A DNA stretch of 64,000 nt from assembly GCA_947494335.1 (NCBI GenBank), contig CANLUT010000001.1:496001-560000 (forward strand). Direction: 5' to 3'. The notes under the pieces were generated by a model, which saw only the letters and a list, made by a program, of their open reading frames with translations, had not been told where the DNA came from and searched no databases. This stretch comes from Oligoflexales bacterium (lineage in GTDB: Bacteria; Bdellovibrionota_B; Oligoflexia; Oligoflexales; RGVZ01). Below, one piece after another: positions 40,830-48,844 of this stretch (its first letter is position 1; each line of letters begins with the position of its first letter). Position numbers and translations under genes: made by a program.

Positions 40830-42064
40830 CATCGTCTGTGAAGCTTTATCGCTATTCGAGCTGGCATTTTGCATTTTTCAGAATTCTCTTTGGTTTATAT
40901 CTGGCGATTCATTTTTGGGACTTGGTTGCGTATGCTCCCGAGATTTGGAGTGGTACTGGTAATTTGGGTGATCCGTCGATTCTGCCCAGCTACGGCATGT
41001 TTCCAAATATTCTTTTCTGGTTTACGTCCGCGGCATTTGCACGCGGTTTCTTGTGGTTTTTATTCTTGATGGCAGTGCTCTTTACGGTCGGTGCTTGGCG
41101 CAGGATTGTGGCGTTGATTCTTTGGTATGGTTGGGCCTGCCTAGCTGGTCGTAATCCGTTTATCGCCAACCCCGGTCTACCGTTTATTGGTTTGCTGCTG
41201 CTCGTCTGTGCCATCGCGCCTAATGGTGAACCCTTTGCTGTCACAAAGGGTAAAGACGGCGAGACATGGCGGATGCCAGAAGGCCTTTACGAGGGTGTTT
41301 GGATCATCATGGCCCTAGGTTACACCATCAGTGGGCTTCATAAGTGTCTTAGTCCCTCCTGGGCAGACGGCACGGCAATTGTTCATCTTCTGAATAATCC
41401 TCTCAGTCGTGACAATAGCCTCAGGCATATGCTGCTATCCATGCCAGAGATTCTCCTGAAGTTAAATACATGGGGCGTCCTCGCACTCGAGGTTTTATTT
41501 GCGCCGCTTTGTTATTTTGTGTTTACGCGCAAATGGACGTGGCTTGCCATGATTGGTATGCACTGCGGTATCGTCAGTCTGGTGAACTTCGCGGATCTGA
41601 CTATTGGTGTTTTGATGGTCCATTTATTCACGTTTGATGACCGCTGGTTGCCCGGTAAGAAAACTGAGCAGTCTCCCGTTCTTTTCTTTGACGGGGTTTG
41701 CGGACTTTGCAATGGTTTTATTCAATTTCTGTTTGACGTTGATGAGCAGTCGGTCTTCAAGGTGGCAACTCTACAAGGGGCGTTCGCTGCTGAAAAACTT
41801 CCTGACACACTGACCAAGAATCTTAACAGTTTGGTGGTTATGACAGATGAAGGCACGTTGCTCACAAAGTCTCGTGCGGTTTTATTTGTGATGACCCGTG
41901 TGGGTGGCCTTTGGCGCGTCGTCGGTATCGCGGGAAATCTAGTCCCAGCCGGCGTTACGGATATCGCCTATGATCTAGTGGCCAAAAACCGCTATCAATT
42001 GTTTGGAAAACTTGAAAGCTGCCGGATGCCAACACCGGGTGAGCGTTCCAGGTTTGTTGGGTAA
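40820..42064 (+). CDS. HTTM-domain membrane protein fused to DCC (DUF393) thiol-disulfide oxidoreductase
   Basis: Start ATG 40820 or 40826, GGAGG at 40811-40815. 414 residues. Residues up to about 280 form a multi-helix HTTM-like membrane domain (SWHFAFFRILFGLYLAIHFWDL near the start), the vitamin-K-carboxylase-like superfamily. Residues about 285-410 are a DCC domain with VLFFDGVCGLCNGF, a CxxC redox motif. DCC proteins are commonly encoded beside HTTM proteins; here they are one chain. Probably an inner-membrane thiol chemistry module; no substrate known. Confidence 0.85.
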   Translation: MSMTSSVKLYRYSSWHFAFFRILFGLYLAIHFWDLVAYAPEIWSGTGNLGDPSILPSYGMFPNILFWFTSAAFARGFLWFLFLMAVLFTVGAWRRIVALILWYGWACLAGRNPFIANPGLPFIGLLLLVCAIAPNGEPFAVTKGKDGETWRMPEGLYEGVWIIMALGYTISGLHKCLSPSWADGTAIVHLLNNPLSRDNSLRHMLLSMPEILLKLNTWGVLALEVLFAPLCYFVFTRKWTWLAMIGMHCGIVSLVNFADLTIGVLMVHLFTFDDRWLPGKKTEQSPVLFFDGVCGLCNGFIQFLFDVDEQSVFKVATLQGAFAAEKLPDTLTKNLNSLVVMTDEGTLLTKSRAVLFVMTRVGGLWRVVGIAGNLVPAGVTDIAYDLVAKNRYQLFGKLESCRMPTPGERSRFVG

Positions 42065-42211
42065 TATATATCTCTTTGGGTCACGCGATCACGGCTAACG
42101 GCTTTGGTCAATTATGCCTTTCAAAGTCCCCTAAATTCTGGTTACATGATAAGCAAGTCTAAGGTGGTCGTATCAATATCTATAAGTTTAAAGCTCACAG
42201 AGGATGCAACG

Positions 42212-42718
42212 ATGATGGCCAAAGTTTTTATGCGATGCTTCGCTTCGCTGGTTCTTTTGCTCGGTGTTAATGGTATCTCCCGTGCCGACTCCAGTAAGTA
42301 CGCCTTTGCTCAGATAACTGCTGTTGAGGATGGATATTTTGGAGCGAAGAGAGTTTACTACTCATTAAAGTGTAACGAGATTTTTCTAAGTTATCTGACA
42401 GAAGACACATCAAATAATGTGCTTTCTGTTGGAGTGCTGAAAGAAATATTACCGCGGAACTGCAATCGTCCCGTGCGGCAGGAGTGGGTACGCATCACGC
42501 CGGAAGGCCGCAATGTCTTGCCAACCGAAGCCTTTGATGAGGTATGGAAGTGCAGTGGCATCTGCTACATCATCTCTGATCCTGCCGAGGACCCCTACAA
42601 AAAAGTGACTAAATTCGGTACCAGCGAAGAGCAAGCGAGAGACCGGTTGCCGTGCCCTGCCGATGATCAGATCGACATGGTCTGTCGTCAAGTTGAGGTT
42701 GAAAGTGTGCTTGACTAA
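42212..42718 (+). CDS. Exported protein of unknown function
   Basis: Start ATG 42212 (AGAGG 8 nt upstream) rather than a longer frame from 42104 that would bury the signal peptide. 168 residues. Signal peptide MMAKVFMRCFASLVLLLGVNGISRA, then a mature region of about 140 residues with six to seven Cys (including CSGICYI), probably disulfide-bonded in the periplasm. No recognised family. Ends at a strong terminator. Confidence 0.68.
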   Translation: MMAKVFMRCFASLVLLLGVNGISRADSSKYAFAQITAVEDGYFGAKRVYYSLKCNEIFLSYLTEDTSNNVLSVGVLKEILPRNCNRPVRQEWVRITPEGRNVLPTEAFDEVWKCSGICYIISDPAEDPYKKVTKFGTSEEQARDRLPCPADDQIDMVCRQVEVESVLD

Positions 42719-42755
42719 CATTTTGCGTACTTGAATATGAGATTGAGTTATTAAA

Positions 42756-42791
42756 AATGGGCCACCTGCTATTTGCTGCAGGTGGCCCATT
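42756..42791. terminator. Bidirectional terminator hairpin
   Basis: A 13-bp perfect stem (ATGGGCCACCTGC with GCAGGTGGCCCAT) and 8-nt loop. The A-run at 42753-42757 gives a U-run on the minus strand, so it best serves the histone-like gene, while the plus-strand T-run is weaker. Confidence 0.85.
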
Positions 42792-42813
42792 GATCTTTTA
42801 ACGAAACCTTCGA

Positions 42814-42996
42814 TTATTCGAAGTCGCGGTCCATGACCGTCTTACGACCGTCGTTCTTAGCGCGTTCAATTGCTTTTTGTATTTCGCGCTCGACAACTTT
42901 GGTTAAAGCGTCCATCACGCTGGCTGATGTATTCATGCCAGATTGATCTTTGATAAGCTGTTTGACTTTGCTTGCAACTACCAACACCTGACTCAT
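42814..42996 (-). CDS. Bacterial histone-fold protein (Bdellovibrio HBb/Bd0055-like)
   Basis: 60 residues, start ATG 42996 with GGAGGG 6-7 nt upstream. The sequence has a helix (VLVVASKVKQLIKDQ), MNTSASVMDALTK leading a long central helix with VVEREIQKAIERAKND, then GRKTVMDRDF. This matches the minimal histone fold: a short first helix, long second helix, RKTV loop as in archaeal histones and DUF1931 proteins, and a final short helix. From memory it closely resembles the histone of Bdellovibrio bacteriovorus, reported to be a major chromatin protein; I could not align them here. Expected role: dimeric DNA-binding nucleoid protein. Own terminator. Confidence 0.85.
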   Translation of the reverse strand: MSQVLVVASKVKQLIKDQSGMNTSASVMDALTKVVEREIQKAIERAKNDGRKTVMDRDFE

Positions 42997-43034
42997 AGAG
43001 TCCCTCCAACATCATAGATTCATGATCTGCTTGT

Positions 43035-43055
43035 TCTGACCTATAACATGTCAGA
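43035..43055. promoter_or_regulatory. Inverted repeat upstream of the histone-like gene
   Basis: TCTGAC and GTCAGA arms separated by 9 nt lie 39-59 bp upstream of the start. The minus-strand spacer contains TGTTATAG, which could be an extended -10. An operator overlapping a promoter is possible; no good -35 is seen. Confidence 0.3.
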
Positions 43056-43060
43056 TGTGG

Positions 43061-43090
43061 AGAAAAATGAAAACCCCCAAAAGCGGGGGT
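43061..43090 (-). terminator. Intrinsic terminator of the 95-residue gene
   Basis: On the minus strand ACCCCC-GCTTTT-GGGGGT is followed by TTT and, after CA, TTTTT. It lies 28 bp past the stop at 43119 and separates this gene from the histone-like gene. Confidence 0.75.
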
Positions 43091-43118
43091 CAAAATTTAA
43101 TCTTTTTGATTAAATATT

Positions 43119-43406
43119 CTATTCGTCGACAGCGGCCTGTTTTTTAAGGACGTCGACACAGACGTCCACGAGGGCTTCCTTGTTTTCAAGGTGCTTCACA
43201 AGCGCTCCCAGGCGATGGCTTAAAAGTCCTGCAAGTTCTTTCAGGTCAACGTCTCCAGCCTCCACATGCCGAAGGATGACGTGATCTATCTCGTCTGCAA
43301 TTTTGAGTAACTTAACCGTGTTGGTGTCGAGTTTTGTTTTCGACGACGGACGTAGAGGAATAATCTTAGCCTGGGACTCGGTCTTTGGATCGTCACTGTT
43401 TGACAT
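43119..43406 (-). CDS. Small hypothetical protein (95 aa)
   Basis: GGGAGG precedes the ATG by 5 nt, supporting translation. The N-terminus is polar and basic (KIIPLRPSSKTKL); the rest is helical (LLKIADEIDHVILRHVEAG, LAGLLSHRLGALVKHLENKEALVDVCVDVLKK). No family recognised; cytoplasmic. It has its own terminator, so it is not co-transcribed with the histone-like gene to any great extent. Confidence 0.65.
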   Translation of the reverse strand: MSNSDDPKTESQAKIIPLRPSSKTKLDTNTVKLLKIADEIDHVILRHVEAGDVDLKELAGLLSHRLGALVKHLENKEALVDVCVDVLKKQAAVDE

Positions 43407-43656
43407 AAAACCTCCCGCGTAAGGGTAGTGGAGTCCTCAATGTGTGATCGGAAAACCACCATCTAACCTTAGTTTATCATAAAAGGCCTCTCTTTGTGCT
43501 CCTTGGGTCTCAAAATTACCTCTAAAATACAGAGGCTTATCCATAGGGTCCGCGAGGTGGCAATCCGGCATGACACCTTGAATTAGCGTGTGTTAAAACC
43601 TAGTTTCTCGAGTGGGATTGATCGCCAGATGGCGCGATATATTGAGGGCTTGCTCC

Positions 43657-45354
43657 GTGCAGAGAGTTTACTTATTGGTGGTTTGCTGGATCACAGCAGG
43701 GATTTTCTCTACGAGTATCGAGGCTTCCGAGTCCACCAAGAATCCTTGTTACCAGGCGCAAGACGATGATCTCCCTCCGGAAAAAGATCTGAGTAAGCTC
43801 ATGCCCGAGACGCTGCTCGCATCGTACCTTCGAGTGGACACAACAAATCCCCCTGGGTGTGAGGGAAGGGCTGCAAGGTTTTGGCAAAAATTTTTTGATC
43901 GTTACGGTATCGAGTCTCAGATCATTCCACTGCCCTTCGGCTATGACCGGGCCAACATCATCGCCAAGGTGCGAGGCACTGCTTCTGGTCAAAGACCCAT
44001 TATTCTTCTCAATCACATGGATGTTGTGCCTGCTGAGCCATCGCGATGGTGGAAGCCTCCCTTTGCTGGCCTTATCCGTGGTGGTTTAATTTTTGGTCGA
44101 GGTGCCTTTGATATGAAGGCCACAGCAGTGAATCAGGCGCTGATGCTTGCCAAAGCCAAGACTGAAAGATGGACGATGCATCGGGATTTGATTTTTTTGG
44201 GGACAGCTAACGAAGAAGGCCCCTTTGATCCTTCGCAGGGAGTCATCAGCGGTGCCGAGTGGATGCTGAAGCACCGTCTTCAGGATTTAAATCATGCTGA
44301 GTATGTCATTACCGAAGGTGGCTATATCCCCACTCAAAAGGGCCGTCCAGTCAGGTGGGAGGTCTCGCCGTGTGAGAAGGCTAGGCTTGAGGTTACATTT
44401 AAGATTTCTGATGATGTTGCAGATCCATCAGCGCAGCGTCTAGTCGTAGCGGAAGCGGTGACAAGACTTTGGTCAGGCTTTAAACCGAAAACTGTTGAGC
44501 CTTCACCACGCCAAAAACAAAAGATGACGCAAGATCCTGTGCTACGTGCGGAGTTGCAGACGACTCACGCACTGACGATTTTGGGTGGAGTGGGGAAGGG
44601 TAATACGATCGCTGGACAAGCCTTGTCACGATTGATTCTACGTGGATTTCCGAAAACTACATCCCAATCTCAAATCATCTCAAGCATACGAAAACAGCTG
44701 CCCCGGCGGGTGTCGATGACAAATGCCGAGTGGAAACATCATGATTTATATTTGACCATGAAAAGCACAGGAGACGCCGGGCATGCCTCTTTGCCACCGG
44801 TCGATGGTGGGGCTGGTGTGACCCTGGCGCGAGCGGTTTTAGAGTTGGAGCGAGCTTTCAAAGCTCGAAAGACCCCTGCAGTAAGTCTTGAAGTGCAGTC
44901 CTTTGCTGCGATCTCGGATGAAGCGACCCCTGAGACAACAGAGTTTGTGTTTGATTTCCGACTGCTTCCGGGTGATTCTCGTGATGCAGTTTTGGCGCAA
45001 GTGAATCAGCTGATTTCAGGGCTTCCATTGCAGTTTAACGTCACAGATGAGCCCGTCATTGCGGAGGCGTCTCCGATCAACACCCCGTTACTGGAGGCGA
45101 TCAAACGAGCCAATGTCATGGTTCACCCAAAACAAAAGAGTAGGCCACCCGTGGAAACCCCAATTTTAAACTCTACAACGGACGCAGCTTATTTTCGTCA
45201 GCGTGGGATGATTGTTTATGGGTTTGAGCCGATCATGCTTGATCCGAATGATGAGCATAGTCATGGAGACAACGAACATATATCAATAGAGTCGATGGCT
45301 TTTGCAACGCTGGTCACAGAACTTTATTTAAAAGATTTTTTAGGCCGACGTTAG
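43657..45354 (+). CDS. Exported M20-family metallopeptidase
   Basis: Start proposed at GTG 43657 (GAGGG 8 nt upstream), giving a signal peptide ending SIEA; a longer GTG start at 43612 is possible. 565 residues. M20 residues are visible: ILLNHMDVVPAE (His and Asp), GRGAFDMKATA (bridging Asp), GTANEEGPFD (catalytic Glu and ligand), TEGG, and a distal DPNDEHSHGDNE His ligand. The family hydrolyses N-terminal or acyl-amide bonds of peptides and amino-acid derivatives. A catalytic domain interrupted by a dimerisation lid fits the length. Periplasmic by signal. Confidence 0.9.
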   Translation: MQRVYLLVVCWITAGIFSTSIEASESTKNPCYQAQDDDLPPEKDLSKLMPETLLASYLRVDTTNPPGCEGRAARFWQKFFDRYGIESQIIPLPFGYDRANIIAKVRGTASGQRPIILLNHMDVVPAEPSRWWKPPFAGLIRGGLIFGRGAFDMKATAVNQALMLAKAKTERWTMHRDLIFLGTANEEGPFDPSQGVISGAEWMLKHRLQDLNHAEYVITEGGYIPTQKGRPVRWEVSPCEKARLEVTFKISDDVADPSAQRLVVAEAVTRLWSGFKPKTVEPSPRQKQKMTQDPVLRAELQTTHALTILGGVGKGNTIAGQALSRLILRGFPKTTSQSQIISSIRKQLPRRVSMTNAEWKHHDLYLTMKSTGDAGHASLPPVDGGAGVTLARAVLELERAFKARKTPAVSLEVQSFAAISDEATPETTEFVFDFRLLPGDSRDAVLAQVNQLISGLPLQFNVTDEPVIAEASPINTPLLEAIKRANVMVHPKQKSRPPVETPILNSTTDAAYFRQRGMIVYGFEPIMLDPNDEHSHGDNEHISIESMAFATLVTELYLKDFLGRR

Positions 45355-45365
45355 GCTTTAAATCT

Positions 45366-46046
45366 CTACTCTGGAGAGATCTTAGCAAATATAAGATTTC
45401 GCAAGTCAGCGACACTCGCACAGTAATGATCCACTCCAGCTGTGGTCAGCTCGTCTTTGGAGCCGTAGCCATAGCCGACGCCGAGGCTTGTGAGTCGGTT
45501 CGCTTTGGCAGCATCGGCATCGTGTCTGCGATCACCGATCATGACCACCGAGCGATCTGCGGCAATATTATAACGATCCAGCATCCAGCTCAGAAGATCA
45601 GCCTTATTGCTGCGCGTCCCGTCTAGCTCACTGCCGTGAATATCTTCAAAAAACTCTTCCAGTCCCCAGTGTCTGAGAATCTGTCGACCATAGGTGTGGG
45701 CTTTGGCCGTAGCAACAAACATGCGCACATCGAATTGCTGAAGATCCTGCAGTAACTGGCGGATGCCGTCATAAGGAATATCACGGTACATAAGCCCTTC
45801 GTTGACGTACCAGTGCCGGTATCGAACCACGGCCTTCTCTATAGTGTCTTTGTCGGTCGTGCCGATCAGCTTCGCCATACAATCACGCAGAGGTGGACCG
45901 ATCACCCATAGAAGGTCTTCTTCCGGCGGTACGGTTAGCCCTGACTCTCGTAAAAACTCTGAGTAAGCACCGATGATGCCGCCACGCGGATCAGTGATCG
46001 TCCCATCCAGATCCCATAGTAATGTCTTAAAGGGTTTCGACGTCAT
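45366..46046 (-). CDS. HAD-superfamily phosphatase, phosphoglycolate-phosphatase-like
   Basis: Start ATG 46046, which overlaps the PlsC stop (ATGA). 226 residues. HAD motif I LLWDLDGTITD, motif II VATAKAHTYG (Thr), motif III around RSNKADLL, motif IV MIGDRRHDADAA. The helical cap between I and II makes it a subfamily I (Gph-like) enzyme. Third and last gene of the outer membrane protein/PlsC/HAD operon. Confidence 0.88.
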   Translation of the reverse strand: MTSKPFKTLLWDLDGTITDPRGGIIGAYSEFLRESGLTVPPEEDLLWVIGPPLRDCMAKLIGTTDKDTIEKAVVRYRHWYVNEGLMYRDIPYDGIRQLLQDLQQFDVRMFVATAKAHTYGRQILRHWGLEEFFEDIHGSELDGTRSNKADLLSWMLDRYNIAADRSVVMIGDRRHDADAAKANRLTSLGVGYGYGSKDELTTAGVDHYCASVADLRNLIFAKISPE

Positions 46047-46858
46047 TGTTTGATGAGAAGTTCCCGTGTCCATTCGTACAATTCTTCGCAGTCTTTTTCT
46101 GCGTCAGAAACGCCACGTACAGGTCCAAACTCAATCACTGCTTTGAGTCGTTCGACTTTCAATAAACTCATCAGGTGGGTCGCAAAGGTGTCGTTTTCAA
46201 TGTAAGCCACCTTGCGCATGGGTTCATAGCGGATGCGAAATGGTTGTACGGGGATATTATGTTTTTCAGCGATCTTGAATGCACCGTGGCGCCATGGTTT
46301 GCTCTCATACATGCAGGTGGTACCTGACGGAAAAATGCCGATACTACGTTTGTGTTTCACGATGGTTTCGACAATGGCCTCGGCTGCATTGGCGCGTGAT
46401 TTGCCACTTTCTCGTTTCACGAACACAGTGCCCGCTTTTTTGCTGGCATCACCGATGACAAGCCACTTGGAGACTTCTTCCTTGGCAACAAACACCACGG
46501 GAACACTGGCCATGAGCAGCGGGATATCAACGTAGCTCATGTGATTACCGACGAAGAGCACAGGTGTGCCCATTTCGGGTGCAACGCCCTTAATCTCAAG
46601 GTCCATGGACATGACGCCTAAAACATCTCGAGCCCACTGCAAGATCATCGCTTGGAGTTTTACCTGGGGAAGAGATCCATGTTTCTTTTCTATTTTTAGT
46701 GCCTCGCGGTAAGCAGAGGCGGTGATCTGAAAGACCTTTGCAAACTTAGCGGGAACACTTAACTGGCGCTTCAAAGCACGACGACGTGTCCCCTTTGCAT
46801 GAGTGGAGGGCACGTCGTCTCGGAACTTCAATAAACGTCGGATTCGGTAGCGGATCAT
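46043..46858 (-). CDS. plsC: 1-acyl-sn-glycerol-3-phosphate acyltransferase
   Basis: 271 residues. The acyltransferase motifs are NHMSYVD (HX4D), GTVFVKRESGKSR and FPSGTT, with VQPFRIRY further down. Converts lysophosphatidic acid to phosphatidic acid in phospholipid synthesis. The start overlaps the stop of the upstream barrel gene and the stop overlaps the start of the HAD gene, both by ATGA. A basic N-terminus (RYRIRRLLKFRDD) suggests peripheral membrane binding. Paralogues could exist, so the symbol is tentative. Confidence 0.87.
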   Translation of the reverse strand: MIRYRIRRLLKFRDDVPSTHAKGTRRRALKRQLSVPAKFAKVFQITASAYREALKIEKKHGSLPQVKLQAMILQWARDVLGVMSMDLEIKGVAPEMGTPVLFVGNHMSYVDIPLLMASVPVVFVAKEEVSKWLVIGDASKKAGTVFVKRESGKSRANAAEAIVETIVKHKRSIGIFPSGTTCMYESKPWRHGAFKIAEKHNIPVQPFRIRYEPMRKVAYIENDTFATHLMSLLKVERLKAVIEFGPVRGVSDAEKDCEELYEWTRELLIKQ

Positions 46859-47502
46859 ATACCAGCTTTGACGCCTACCAAGATGGCTGTGTTATTGAAT
46901 GTTATATCCTTTGCACCAGAAGTGAGGTCAACGCCGCCCACTTTGCCTTCGGAAATCGATAAGGTCTCAGAAGACTGTTCAAACGCAACTGATACAGATA
47001 TGGGAAGAAGTGATGGCTCATAGTTCAGTCCTGCAGCAAGTCGTGGACCAGTGCTTTTAAGCACAACGCTTCCAGAAGCAGTCACACCTCCCACTGAGGC
47101 TTCAGCGGTTGCCTTATAGGCCGACACGGCTGTGTAACCAACGCGGGCGAATGGCACTAGATCCATGATGAGTGAGAAGGGCAGCCAAGCAGTGACTTCT
47201 GGGACGATGGCTGTAGACGTCATGGATTTAAAACCATGATCAGCAATCTTGGCGTCAAAGGCGTCAGAAACGAGGCGAACGCCGACTCCGATGGGAACAA
47301 GAGGAATTGGGTCAAGGTATCCAGCAATTTCTACGGTCTGGCCGGAAAGGGTTTTGCCGGAGGAACCACTCTGCTCAAAGTTACCGGAGCGTTGGCCGAC
47401 ACTCAGTTCGCCATGAATCAACGCCATGGCTGGGGTTGTGGCTAAGATTAAAGCAGAAATCGCCGCAGTTTTCGTGAAATGCAAAATCATGGATGGTCTC
47501 AT
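46855..47502 (-). CDS. Outer-membrane beta-barrel-like protein
   Basis: Start ATG 47502 (AAGGA 6-7 nt upstream), trimming a long upstream frame. 215 residues with signal peptide ending TTPAMA. The mature chain is mostly amphipathic strands with Gly/Ser turns (AGYLDPIPLVPIGVGVRLV, GPRLAAGLNYEPSLLPISVSVAFEQS) and ends TAILVGVKAGI, compatible with an 8-stranded barrel. First gene of an operon with plsC and a phosphatase. Confidence 0.7.
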   Translation of the reverse strand: MRPSMILHFTKTAAISALILATTPAMALIHGELSVGQRSGNFEQSGSSGKTLSGQTVEIAGYLDPIPLVPIGVGVRLVSDAFDAKIADHGFKSMTSTAIVPEVTAWLPFSLIMDLVPFARVGYTAVSAYKATAEASVGGVTASGSVVLKSTGPRLAAGLNYEPSLLPISVSVAFEQSSETLSISEGKVGGVDLTSGAKDITFNNTAILVGVKAGI

Positions 47503-47621
47503 AGGGCTTCCTTGCATAATGAGGATTTGCGATACTAGATAGTAAATCATAAAGGGTTTTGATTTTCCACAGATCAGTCTAGCCGGAAGATACAAATCCG
47601 GGCGATTATTTTGGGGTCCAT

Positions 47622-48782
47622 TTGCCAAAGTTTTATATGAATTCAGCGTTAAAGATCCTCTGCGGGAGCGTCCTGTCAGTGGTTGCAGCCAATGAAGCAT
47701 GGGCTAGCGGTGTGGCTAATCCCGCAGAACTGGCTGTAGTCAGGCACCGCGGTCATAGCAAAAAAGGTCATTTTGCAGTCATTGATCAGGGAAGTGACAC
47801 TGGCTTTGTGATTGGTCGTGATGTGTGCTTTTTTGGATCTGACCTGCGTAAATTGCTATGTGCCGGAATTGTGCGCACAAAGCCCCGCGCCGCAGCTATT
47901 GTGCTGACGCCTGAAGACAAAGATAAAATCACTGATGGAGTATACGCTTGGCCTGCAGATTTGGGGCCGGTGACCTCTTATATGGTGGAGCGGTTGCAGA
48001 ATGGCGCCCTCGACGACAAGGGTGATGCCGCAAGCCTGGCTGAGGAGGAGGAAGATCCTCCAGCGCCCATTCTACCGCCGGTGCTCAAATCCAGAACTCA
48101 GTTTCATATTGCCCCGACGATGTCGCTACCGATTTGGATGAATGATCTGCGGTTTGAGGCAGGAGCGCGTGCGAAAGGCTCTGGCGAAATCTGGAGCAGT
48201 GGTGACACGATCCGAGGATCAGTGGTGGGTTTTGGTCTAAGACACCACATCCCTCAAAACGGTAACGGCGATGCAGCCTTTGATGTGACCTATCACTTTG
48301 TTCCGCAAAACCCTGTGAAAGACGACTTTGATTTAACAGATGGCTCAGTAGCGGTGCAGTCAGCTGTGTGGTCTCATCATTACCGATTCCGATGGCTGCG
48401 TGGCGCTACTTGGCGTCACAGAGATGATAGTGATTTACTCCTCTATACAGGCCTAGGTTACGACCTTATGATGGCCAAGTTTGAAGCTGCGAAGACGGGT
48501 GCCTCCAAGGATAAATTGGTGACAGGCTCCATCTCGGCTCATGCAGTGGAGATTCCTCTTGTGGTCGCTTACCAGATGCATTTTGGTCGCTTCATGCTCA
48601 CCTCTGGTGCTGACATGGCTATTCCGCTCTATATGGGCGGCGTGAAAGCCAGAGGAACCCTTCATTATTCTGAAAACGTCGGCAATGCCGACAAATCTCT
48701 CGGCGGCGCCATTGACGCCCTCAACGTACGCCGAGGGTGGTTCTCCGTCGCACTACAGTTTGGTCTGGGTGCGGTGTTTTGA
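47622..48782 (+). CDS. Exported protein with probable C-terminal beta-barrel
   Basis: TTG 47622 or ATG 47637; GGGG lies upstream of the former. Signal peptide ends NEAWAS. Residues about 30-130 form a soluble domain (VVRHRGHSKKGHFAVIDQGSDTGFVIGRDVCFF). After an acidic Pro-rich linker (EEEEDPPAPILPP), the last ~230 residues are alternating strands ending in GLGAVF, a barrel-type terminal Phe. Divergent from the outer membrane protein/plsC operon with an overlap of upstream regions. Function unknown. Confidence 0.68.
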   Translation: MPKFYMNSALKILCGSVLSVVAANEAWASGVANPAELAVVRHRGHSKKGHFAVIDQGSDTGFVIGRDVCFFGSDLRKLLCAGIVRTKPRAAAIVLTPEDKDKITDGVYAWPADLGPVTSYMVERLQNGALDDKGDAASLAEEEEDPPAPILPPVLKSRTQFHIAPTMSLPIWMNDLRFEAGARAKGSGEIWSSGDTIRGSVVGFGLRHHIPQNGNGDAAFDVTYHFVPQNPVKDDFDLTDGSVAVQSAVWSHHYRFRWLRGATWRHRDDSDLLLYTGLGYDLMMAKFEAAKTGASKDKLVTGSISAHAVEIPLVVAYQMHFGRFMLTSGADMAIPLYMGGVKARGTLHYSENVGNADKSLGGAIDALNVRRGWFSVALQFGLGAVF

Positions 48783-48844
48783 GGCTTAAATCCACAGCGC
48801 TCAGAATATAAGGAATTTTCTAGTCTCGCTTCACCAGCGGGACC

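Noticed and set aside
42449-42790. 113-codon minus-strand frame
   Set aside because: It starts inside the bidirectional terminator and is antisense to the exported protein at 42212-42718.
43407-43656. A gene or RNA in the gap between the 95-residue gene and the M20 gene
   Set aside because: No frame with an RBS, no tRNA-like structure and no convincing hairpin was seen; it probably holds only divergent promoters.
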